DNA of 10,408 nt from Candidatus Omnitrophota bacterium (GTDB lineage Bacteria; Omnitrophota; Gorgyraeia; Zapsychrales; JANLHA01): contig JANLHA010000363.1 in the NCBI GenBank assembly GCA_024653845.1, forward strand, positions 1 to 10,408, read 5' to 3'. This document shows positions 1-5,113 of this stretch, one piece after another; the first letter of the stretch is position 1; the number at the start of each line of letters is the position of its first letter. The position numbers and the translations under genes were made by a program. Below the pieces are notes generated by a model. It ran no database searches. It was not told the origin of the DNA and worked only from the letters and a program-made list of their open reading frames with translations.

Positions 1-1
1 C

Positions 2-703
2 TGTTCCCTGATCAAAATACAAATCCACAACGGGAATATTTTCGCGATCAATGTATTCCCAAATATTCAATTCCGTCCAATCCAGAAGCGGATGAATACG
101 GACATGAGTTCCAGGTGCAAAATCCGTTTTGAATTGATTCCATAACTCCGGAGGTTGATCACCTACATCCCATTCGTTGTTGCGATCTCTCGGCGAGAAA
201 TATCGTTCTTTTGAACGGCTTCCCTCTTCATCCGCCCGGGCACCCACGATCACTCCGGTGTAGGGTTCAGTATTTTTGTCCAAATCATATTCGCCGGTTT
301 GATGATTCATTCGATATCTTGGCCAATCACCAGCAAGGGTATGTTTAAGAGCTGTAGACTTGAGTAACTTGCAGCAAGTCATACGATCGACAGCTCCTTT
401 AGGAAAGGTTTTTCCTGCCGCAAGAGCTTCTTTATTTTGTCCGACGACCATGTTTAATTTCCACTCACGCGCCAGGCGATCACGATACTCAATCATTTGC
501 GGGATCTTATAACTCGTATCGATATGCACGAGCGGAATGGGTACGTGGCCAAAAAAGGCCTTGCGCGCCAGCCATAAAAGAACTGTGCTATCTTTTCCAA
601 TCGACCAAAGCATCGCCAAGCTTTTGAATTCACGATAAGCCTCACGCAAAATGAAAACGCTTTGAGCTTCGATCTGATCCAATTTATCCATTGTTTTCTG
701 CAT
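2..703 (-). CDS. cysD: Sulfate adenylyltransferase subunit 2 (CysD), 3' end outside window
   Basis: This is the small, catalytic subunit of ATP sulfurylase, which makes adenosine 5'-phosphosulfate (APS) from sulfate and ATP, normally with the GTPase CysN. The first 234 residues are visible and the rest runs off the left edge; the family is about 300 residues. The PP-loop reads SIGKDST (residues 34-40), followed by [26 protein letters not shown] (about 154-167), RDRNNEWD and PELW, all in the order seen in E. coli CysD. The segment around residues 107-145 (RMTCCKLLK, then [12 protein letters not shown]) differs from the E. coli form and carries a Cys-Cys pair, so this is a divergent branch. The ATG at 703-701 is preceded by GAGG with six bases between, a good ribosome site; a second in-frame ATG lies four codons later. 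It follows cysH in the same direction, separated by the structured element at 727-828. cysN is the expected next gene outside the window. Confidence 0.93.
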   Translation of the reverse strand, partial: MQKTMDKLDQIEAQSVFILREAYREFKSLAMLWSIGKDSTVLLWLARKAFFGHVPIPLVHIDTSYKIPQMIEYRDRLAREWKLNMVVGQNKEALAAGKTFPKGAVDRMTCCKLLKSTALKHTLAGDWPRYRMNHQTGEYDLDKNTEPYTGVIVGARADEEGSRSKERYFSPRDRNNEWDVGDQPPELWNQFKTDFAPGTHVRIHPLLDWTELNIWEYIDRENIPVVDLYFDQGT

Positions 704-726
704 AGTTTGCCTCAATTTTATTATTT

Positions 727-828
727 GTTAACTGGCAACTTCTTCGCTCACAATCGACCCGTCTGTTCTAGAATGAAAAACCAGTTTGTTGACGGGCCTC
801 AGAGTTCGCTCAGAAATTGCCAGTTAAC
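727..828 (-). ncRNA. Structured RNA element A, leader of cysD
   Basis: A 102-base hairpin-like element fills the gap between cysH and cysD. Read as minus-strand RNA it has an outer helix of 16 pairs (828-813 with 742-727, one G-U); facing TGAGCGAA boxes (812-805 and 750-743) that pair as U-A, G-A, A-G, G-C, C-G, G-A, A-G, A-U; an internal loop of six and five bases; an inner helix of eight pairs (798-791 with 763-756, one G-U); and a 27-base terminal loop (790-764) containing TTTTTCATTCTAG. Element B at 1567-1676 has the same plan with different helix sequences. The stop codon of cysH (826-824) lies inside the first pairs of the outer helix, and the element ends 23 bases before the cysD ATG. 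Function is unknown: cis-regulatory leader, mRNA processing or stability hairpin, or dispersed repeat. I see the structure directly; the role is inference. Confidence 0.8.
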
Positions 829-1546
829 CTTTTTCTCTCTTAAAATGTAACCCGCACTCTTTTTGTTCCGGCTGTTCCCACCACCATCGGCCTGCACGAA
901 TATCTTCACCGGGCTTGACGGCACGCGTACACGATGAACAACCAATACTGACAAATCCTTGAGCATGCAAAGGATTAACATCGATATGATGCTCTTCGAT
1001 GTATTTTCGGACATCATCCAATGACCAGTGTGCCAAAGGACTGATTTTGATCTTTTGGTTAGCATCGTCCCATTCAAAAACTTCCAATTGCGAACGCGTT
1101 AAGGCTTGCGCCCGCCGGAGTCCGCAGATCCATGCATCCACATTGGCTAAAGCTCGCCGAAGGGGCTCCACCTTACGCACACCGCAGCACATCTTTCGAT
1201 TCTCAATGCTTTCATAAAATAAATTGATCCCATGCTTCTGAACCATTTCCTCAACAGCTTTGGTCTCAGGATAATAAATTTTAAATGTCATCGGATAACG
1301 TTTTTGTGTTTTTGCCAAAAGCTCATAGGTCTCAGGGAATAAGCGTCCAGTATCGAGAGTGAAAAGCTCAATTTTAGGCGCCACCTGAGCAATCATATCG
1401 GTAATGATTTGATCTTCTTCGCCAAGACTTGAAGCAAAGTTAACTCGAGAACCAAACTCATCATAGCTGAGTTTGATGATTTCAAGAGGTGTGAGGCCTT
1501 TGGTCTTTACTTTTAATTCTCCAATTTTTTTAAGAGGACTGTTCAT
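824..1546 (-). CDS. cysH: Assimilatory adenylyl-sulfate (APS) reductase, CysH family
   Basis: This cytoplasmic enzyme of 240 residues reduces activated sulfate to sulfite with thioredoxin or a similar donor. The adenylyl-sulfate binding core is visible as ASSLGEEDQ (38-46) and TLDTGRLFPETYEL (63-76). Four cysteines, Cys120-Cys121 (KMCCGVRK) and Cys203-x-x-Cys206 (GCSSC), match the ligands of the [4Fe-4S] cluster that marks the APS-using branch (EC 1.8.4.10); PAPS-using enzymes of the E. coli type lack them. The C-terminal ECGLH (Cys231) carries the catalytic cysteine. The length is normal. The start at ATG 1546 is the only good candidate; the bases before it (TTTGAATAT) contain no clear Shine-Dalgarno sequence, and structured element B ends 20 bases upstream. 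It follows rrf2 and precedes cysD, so substrate production and use are in one unit. Substrate choice (APS rather than PAPS) is inferred from the cysteines. Confidence 0.95.
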   Translation of the reverse strand: MNSPLKKIGELKVKTKGLTPLEIIKLSYDEFGSRVNFASSLGEEDQIITDMIAQVAPKIELFTLDTGRLFPETYELLAKTQKRYPMTFKIYYPETKAVEEMVQKHGINLFYESIENRKMCCGVRKVEPLRRALANVDAWICGLRRAQALTRSQLEVFEWDDANQKIKISPLAHWSLDDVRKYIEEHHIDVNPLHAQGFVSIGCSSCTRAVKPGEDIRAGRWWWEQPEQKECGLHFKREKG

Positions 1547-1566
1547 ATATTCAAATTTTTATCTTA

Positions 1567-1676
1567 GGAGGGTGGTGAGCAACTCCTTCGCTCACACGAA
1601 CACCGTCTCCACTAGAATGAAAAAACTGTTTGAGGACGGTGTCCGGAGTTCACTCAGGAATTACTCACCACCCTCC
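1567..1676 (-). ncRNA. Structured RNA element B, leader of cysH
   Basis: A 110-base element lies between rrf2 and cysH, 16 bases after the rrf2 stop and 20 bases before the cysH ATG. As minus-strand RNA the outer helix is 20 unbroken pairs (1676-1657 with 1586-1567, two G-U). Then come TGAGTGAA (1656-1649) facing TGAGCGAA (1594-1587), forming two tandem G-A mismatch pairs around a G-C and a U-G pair; a loop of six and five bases; an inner helix of eight Watson-Crick pairs (1642-1635 with 1607-1600); and a 27-base loop (1634-1608) with the same TTTTTCATTCTAG core as element A. The outer helix shares almost no sequence with that of A, yet both are fully paired. Its last bases (CACCCTCC) are complementary to a Shine-Dalgarno-type sequence, but they pair with the element's own 5' end. 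Role unknown. Confidence 0.8.
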
Positions 1677-1692
1677 ATTTAAAACATAATCA

Positions 1693-2115
1693 TCAAATCT
1701 CAAACATCAACGACTGATTATTTTTTCGTGCCCGATCACTGATCACTTCAAAGTTGAGCTTCTCCATACTTTCAGAAATTGTTTTATTGATATCTTGCCA
1801 AACCAAATCCATCGCATATCGAGATTTCGATGAAGGACGATCGATAAATTCTCCTCCATTGAAAGCAAAAAATATTTTTCCTAATTGGATTTCTCGAGGA
1901 GAAACTTTAAGACGATATCCGCCACTCTTTCCACGAGTGCTTTCAACATATCCCAAATCTTTAAGATGAAGCAAAATATGAGGTAAAAATTTTAATGGAA
2001 TCTGCTGACGACGAGCAATTTCGTTGACTTGCATTGGCTCAACGTTAGGCCAATGCAAAGCTAGCTCTAAGATTGCGCGACAGGCATAATCCACTTTAGC
2101 TGAAAGATGAGACAT
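1693..2115 (-). CDS. Rrf2-family transcriptional regulator, probably of the cys operon
   Basis: A 140-residue DNA-binding protein of the Rrf2 family (relatives IscR, NsrR, CymR). The winged helix-turn-helix spans about residues 1-70: LSAKVDYACRAILELAL, then MQVNEIARRQQIPLKFLPHI as the recognition region, and the family wing RGKSGGYRL (61-69). The only cysteine is Cys12; the three cysteines that hold an Fe-S cluster in IscR and NsrR are absent, so it more likely senses through a small molecule or a partner protein, as CymR does for cysteine supply. It is the first gene of the rrf2-cysH-cysD unit, so control of sulfate assimilation and of itself is the natural inference. The start ATG at 2115 has GAGGAG six bases upstream. 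A near-consensus promoter and a 24-bp dyad lie just before it. Family assignment is firm; the ligand and target are inferred. Confidence 0.9.
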   Translation of the reverse strand: MSHLSAKVDYACRAILELALHWPNVEPMQVNEIARRQQIPLKFLPHILLHLKDLGYVESTRGKSGGYRLKVSPREIQLGKIFFAFNGGEFIDRPSSKSRYAMDLVWQDINKTISESMEKLNFEVISDRARKNNQSLMFEI

Positions 2116-2134
2116 TAAAGACTCCTCATTTACA

Positions 2135-2158
2135 TTACCAATATGATCACAATAGTAA
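2135..2158 (-). promoter_or_regulatory. Candidate operator: 24-bp dyad before rrf2
   Basis: The 24 bases from TTAC to GTAA form an imperfect palindrome centred on TGATCA, with 18 of 24 positions symmetric. It starts at the downstream edge of the -10 box and covers the expected transcription start, the classic place for a repressor. The length suits an Rrf2 dimer, and rrf2 is the first gene downstream, so autoregulation and control of cysH-cysD are inferred. I do not recognise the exact sequence as a published CymR or IscR site. Confidence 0.5.
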
Positions 2159-2186
2159 AGATAACATCCTTTTTCTTAATTGTCAA
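2158..2186 (-). promoter_or_regulatory. Sigma-70-type promoter of rrf2-cysH-cysD
   Basis: On the minus strand TTGACA (2186-2181) and TATCTT (2163-2158) are separated by 17 bases, and the -10 is preceded by TGT (extended -10). The -35 box is inside the last codons of mutY, so the sulfur genes have their own start although they lie close behind mutY. The transcript would begin about 35 bases before the rrf2 ATG. Confidence 0.75.
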
Positions 2187-3231
2187 GAGTAAGGTGATCC
2201 ACAATCCGAGCGCTTCCAGAAGGCATCGGATACTTCCTTAACTGATCTAGTCTTAGCCATTTATGAGTCCCATCTTCCACCGCATCGGTTTTTAATTGGC
2301 ACTGCCATGCCTCCAACTTAACACGAAACTGAGTATAAAGATGCTGCACAGTGACCAGATGCTTCGCAGCAACCACATCTTGCCCTAACTCTTCTCTAAC
2401 CTCTCGGATAATGGCTTGCCTTGGGGATTCCCCCTCTTCAATTTTTCCTCCAGGAAACTCCCAAAGATCTGCAAATAAACCGTTAGGCGGCCGTCTTTGA
2501 AGAAAAATTTTTCCGTTCTTTTCAATCACTGCGACAACGGCATGAATATCTTTTACGATAGACTTCTTGGGTGTCGGAATGATTTCCTGAATCCCTTTAG
2601 AATAAGCCACACATGTTTCCTTCACCGGACAAGCCAGACAAAGGGGTTGACGAGGACGACAAATCAACGCACCCAACTCCATAAGCCCCTGGTTAAAGAA
2701 ACTCATGTTTTTCATAGGCATAACCTGATCTAAAAACTTTAAAATCTCTGGATCATGAGTAGGGGTGGCTTGGCCTTCCAAAGCCAACTGCCGCATCACC
2801 ACACGACGAACATTGGCATCAATAATAGGCTCACGCTGATTAAAGGCAATACTTAAAACCGCGCCACGTGTATAAGGACCAAAGCCGGGAAGCCGTCTCA
2901 TCGCTTCTTGATTCGACGGAATTTGACCCGCAAATTCTTTGACGAGCACCTTGGCGGCTTTATGAATATTTCGAGCACGCTGATAATACCCTAACCCTTG
3001 CCATGTCCGCAAAATTTTTTGCAGAGGAGCGCGAGCAACCGTCTGAACATCAGGGAATGATTTCAACCAGCGCCCATAATAAGGAATGACGGCATTTACG
3101 GTGGTTTGTTGCAACATCACTTCAGAGATCCAAATTTTATAAGGATCACCTGTGCGTCGCCAGGGCAAATCACGGGCGTTCTTGCGATACCAGGAAATCA
3201 AAGCGGGGGTGAAATTATTTCTTTTGGCCAT
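2176..3231 (-). CDS. mutY: A/G-specific adenine DNA glycosylase MutY with intact C-terminal Nudix box
   Basis: This 351-residue base-excision repair enzyme removes adenine opposite 8-oxoguanine. The N-terminal HhH-GPD domain contains SEVMLQQT with the catalytic Glu37, the helix-hairpin-helix LPGFGPYTRGAV (114-125) and PIIDANVRR with the catalytic Asp138. The [4Fe-4S] cluster motif is Cys191-x6-Cys198-x2-Cys201-x5-Cys207. The C-terminal domain (about 228-351) starts HAVVAVIEKNGKIFLQRR and contains GGKIEEGESPRQ followed by REVREELG, matching the full Nudix catalytic pattern (Gly262, Glu268, Arg276-Glu277, Glu280-Glu281). Many MutY proteins have a Nudix-like fold with this box worn away, so retained hydrolase activity is possible here. 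A TTG lies one codon upstream, but the ATG at 3231-3229 is the better start; it shares one base with the TGA of the upstream chelatase gene, so translation is probably coupled. Confidence 0.96.
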   Translation of the reverse strand: MAKRNNFTPALISWYRKNARDLPWRRTGDPYKIWISEVMLQQTTVNAVIPYYGRWLKSFPDVQTVARAPLQKILRTWQGLGYYQRARNIHKAAKVLVKEFAGQIPSNQEAMRRLPGFGPYTRGAVLSIAFNQREPIIDANVRRVVMRQLALEGQATPTHDPEILKFLDQVMPMKNMSFFNQGLMELGALICRPRQPLCLACPVKETCVAYSKGIQEIIPTPKKSIVKDIHAVVAVIEKNGKIFLQRRPPNGLFADLWEFPGGKIEEGESPRQAIIREVREELGQDVVAAKHLVTVQHLYTQFRVKLEAWQCQLKTDAVEDGTHKWLRLDQLRKYPMPSGSARIVDHLTLDN

Positions 3232-3584
3232 CAATTAATCATTCTCAAAAATATCTCAACGATTCCCTCATCCTGCCCTATCGGCGAAGTAACGGAAATC
3301 TTAACATGAGGATATTTTCTCTGACATTCTTTAACAATTCTCGGAATGTCTTCATTAACATGTTTACCTGCATTGAGAAAATTCAAAGCCACAATCACCT
3401 CCGTCGCACCTTTCCGAATGCATTGCTCCACGCCCTGGGGAATGCTTGGAGATTCGATCTCTAAAAAAGCATATTCAACAATTGCGACAGATGTTTTCTG
3501 TCGCAATTTCTCAGTCAGAGATACAACTTCTTCTTTGGTTTCTAGCGAACGACTTCCATGGGAAACAATCAGAACGGATTTCAT
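3231..3584 (-). CDS. Small CbiX/SirB-like sirohydrochlorin chelatase
   Basis: A 117-residue single-domain class II chelatase of the CbiX(S)/SirB type, which inserts cobalt, iron or nickel into sirohydrochlorin. Seen directly: LIVSHGSR (5-12) with metal-binding His9, the conserved EIESPSIPQGV stretch (42-52), and LNAGKHVNEDIP (70-81) with His75, the second metal ligand. The size matches the short form, which acts as a homodimer; long forms are about twice this. The metal cannot be told from sequence, but the sulfate-reduction genes nearby make siroheme for sulfite reductase an attractive role, so ferrochelatase activity is my preferred inference. The ATG at 3584 is three bases after the NAD kinase stop and has no clear ribosome site of its own; its stop overlaps the mutY start. 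An unusually perfect 12-bp inverted repeat lies within the gene at 3480-3508. Confidence 0.88.
   Translation of the reverse strand: MKSVLIVSHGSRSLETKEEVVSLTEKLRQKTSVAIVEYAFLEIESPSIPQGVEQCIRKGATEVIVALNFLNAGKHVNEDIPRIVKECQRKYPHVKISVTSPIGQDEGIVEIFLRMIN
3480..3508. repeat. Perfect 12-bp inverted repeat with 5-base loop inside the chelatase gene
   Basis: The arms 3480-3491 (AATTGCGACAGA) and 3497-3508 (TCTGTCGCAATT) are exact reverse complements around five bases. It is wholly coding (residues about 26-35 of the chelatase, LRQKTSVAIV). No T-run follows on the sense strand, so it does not look like an intrinsic terminator. It may be a chance structure or an mRNA hairpin. Confidence 0.7.
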
Positions 3585-3587
3585 TGT

Positions 3588-4451
3588 TTAAATAATGATC
3601 TGAAGAGGCTGAGAGGATTTTTTAAGAAGAATTTCTTCACCAATAGGAAACGGGAATGAAAGATGTGCTCCATCCACAAAAACTTTTCCATCTCTCATTA
3701 AAGAGACAACTTTAATTTTTTGCGAAGGGACTAAGACCCCTCCCGTCAATTGGCAACGATGACCACTCCCCGGATAAAGCTCTCGAGGCTGATATTGAAA
3801 ATGCGCACTCGTTAAGGGCAAGGTCTTTCCCCCTGCCGAATGAATTGCGCCCGTCGACCCCGCAGCCGTTGAAACCCAAAGTCCCGAACTCTTTTGTTCT
3901 TCTCTCTTCGAACCAATCACCAGGCCATATCGGCTCATGGCCGCGGGATTCGAATGACAAATGAGAATATCATTGAGGACATTGATTTTTCTCGACACCT
4001 TCGAAGAGTTTGAAAAAAGAGAAAGTTCAAGACGATTGACCACTTGAACTCGGGCTTTCCCAGACAAACACTGTTTCAGGATTCTTTCAAAATTTTCTCC
4101 TCTGGCAAAACAAAAACGACCAACACTTCGCTGGGGATCTGAATTCACTCCCAAAACCAACTGATGAACAACGTCCCGCGCTGCCTCTAAAAACGTTCCA
4201 TCCCCCCCAACAGTAATGACAAAATCATGGCTTGCCATTTTAAAATGTTGTCCTCGATAGACCTTCTGATATTTCACATCGTACTTTTGCAAGTTCTTCT
4301 CAATTTCTCGCAAAGTGCGCTGATGATTTTCGTTAGTTTTCTTAAAGCGCTGCAAATCTCGGGCAGAAAGCTTCCATGACTTCAAGTGCTCTAAATAAAT
4401 TTCATACGTCGTTCGTTTAGCGAGAATCAAAACATTAATTGGCTTTTTCAT
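3588..4451 (-). CDS. NAD kinase, eukaryotic NADK3/NADK2-like type
   Basis: A 287-residue cytoplasmic kinase making NADP from NAD (or NADPH from NADH). The diagnostic GGDG loop is at 82-85 (ITVGGDGTFLEAARD). Further family blocks are GVNSDPQRSVGRF (101-113), VLNDILICHSNPAAMSRY (158-175), KSSGLWVSTAAGSTGAIHSA (187-206) and VDGAHLSF (259-266). Ordinary bacterial NAD kinases read roughly NE in place of ND and STPTGSTAY in place of STAAGSTGA; the blocks here instead recall plant NADK3 (NADH kinase) and human mitochondrial NADK2. The reading frame is open for 35 more codons (to 4556), but that part overlaps the upstream HAD gene and looks unrelated. The ATG at 4451 overlaps the upstream TGA as ATGA, typical of coupled translation. 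The family is certain; NADH preference is only a possibility. Confidence 0.92.
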   Translation of the reverse strand: MKKPINVLILAKRTTYEIYLEHLKSWKLSARDLQRFKKTNENHQRTLREIEKNLQKYDVKYQKVYRGQHFKMASHDFVITVGGDGTFLEAARDVVHQLVLGVNSDPQRSVGRFCFARGENFERILKQCLSGKARVQVVNRLELSLFSNSSKVSRKINVLNDILICHSNPAAMSRYGLVIGSKREEQKSSGLWVSTAAGSTGAIHSAGGKTLPLTSAHFQYQPRELYPGSGHRCQLTGGVLVPSQKIKVVSLMRDGKVFVDGAHLSFPFPIGEEILLKKSSQPLQIII

Positions 4452-5113
4452 TTCTTCACCCACTGTGTTTTTTCTTGTAATTCTTTCATTGAAACAAAAA
4501 TATGATTTGCTTTTTTTAAATACGAAGCTGGTAAGGACGTTGCTAACGCCAAGCATCTTAACCCAGCGGCTCTAGCTGACTGAATCCCCAACGGCGCATT
4601 TTCAATCACCACCGCCTCCTGAGGTCGAAGAGCCAGCTGTTTCAAAGCCAATTCAAAAGGCTCCGGGTGAGGCTTACCATGATGCACATCGCTTCCCGTG
4701 ACAACCACTTCAAAAAGGTCATAAATTACCTCTGGCAAAATCTTATGGACTTCATGACGAGCAGTCCCCGTCACCAGGGCCAATCGGATCCCTTTTCGAT
4801 GCAAATCTTTTAGAAAACTTCGTGATCCCTGAATAAATCTTGATTTGACAATTTTCTTAAAAAGTTCTTCTTTCTTTTTCAAAAGACGCTTAGCCTCTTT
4901 TTCCTGATAGGGCCGTCCTTTTTCTTCAAAAATTTCTTTCACACTCCAAAGACCACGCTGGCCTTCTCGAATATAAACACTGTGATGAGACACCTCGACC
5001 CCAGCCTCATGAAATATTTTCTTCCAGGCTTTAAAATGATAAGGCATGGTGTTGGTGATAACACCATCCATATCAAAAATCACCGCATTAACAGAAAATT
5101 TAATTTTACTCAT
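4448..5113 (-). CDS. HAD-superfamily phosphatase/phosphomutase, beta-phosphoglucomutase-like
   Basis: A 221-residue soluble enzyme of HAD subfamily I. Motif I is VIFDMDGVITNT (11-22) with nucleophile Asp14 and acid/base Asp16; motif II is VTGTA with Thr115; motif III is GKPHPEPF with Lys147; motif IV is VIENAPLGIQSARAAG (169-184), where Glu171-Asn172 sits at the metal-ligand position. The segment between motif I and residue 95 is the helical cap that decides the substrate. The family includes beta-phosphoglucomutase, phosphoglycolate phosphatase and sugar-phosphate phosphatases; the cap does not let me choose. The ATG at 5113 overlaps the end of the sugar dehydrogenase gene by eight bases (ATGAGTAA) and lacks a clear ribosome site, which suggests coupling. 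The neighbouring sugar dehydrogenase is consistent with carbohydrate metabolism but proves nothing about substrate. Confidence 0.9.
   Translation of the reverse strand: MSKIKFSVNAVIFDMDGVITNTMPYHFKAWKKIFHEAGVEVSHHSVYIREGQRGLWSVKEIFEEKGRPYQEKEAKRLLKKKEELFKKIVKSRFIQGSRSFLKDLHRKGIRLALVTGTARHEVHKILPEVIYDLFEVVVTGSDVHHGKPHPEPFELALKQLALRPQEAVVIENAPLGIQSARAAGLRCLALATSLPASYLKKANHIFVSMKELQEKTQWVKK

Noticed and set aside
727..828. SAM-type riboswitch or hammerhead-type ribozyme
   Set aside because: There is no multi-branched SAM-I core. CTGAGYGA does not match the hammerhead CUGANGA core, and the rest of that three-way junction is absent.
727..828. Plain intrinsic terminator between cysH and cysD
   Set aside because: No T-run follows the outer helix on the minus strand; the next bases are AAATAATAAAATTGAGG leading into the cysD ribosome site.
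727..1676. Integron attC sites flanking cysH as a gene cassette
   Set aside because: The elements have long unbroken helices, tandem G-A boxes and a conserved terminal loop. The paired RYYYAAC / GTTRRRY core sites and extrahelical bases expected of attC are not seen in both.
1567..1676. T-box leader, suggested by GGGTGG in the outer helix of element B
   Set aside because: The match is in a helix strand that is completely different in element A, and no specifier loop or antiterminator is present.
1473..1682. Small plus-strand reading frame across element B (a similar one starts at 662 and crosses part of element A)
   Set aside because: These frames are antisense to the cys genes and translate the inverted repeats. 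Their peptides have no family features.
4452..4556. 35-residue N-terminal extension of the NAD kinase
   Set aside because: It lies wholly within the HAD gene, and the conserved protein begins at the ATGA overlap, MKKPINVLIL.
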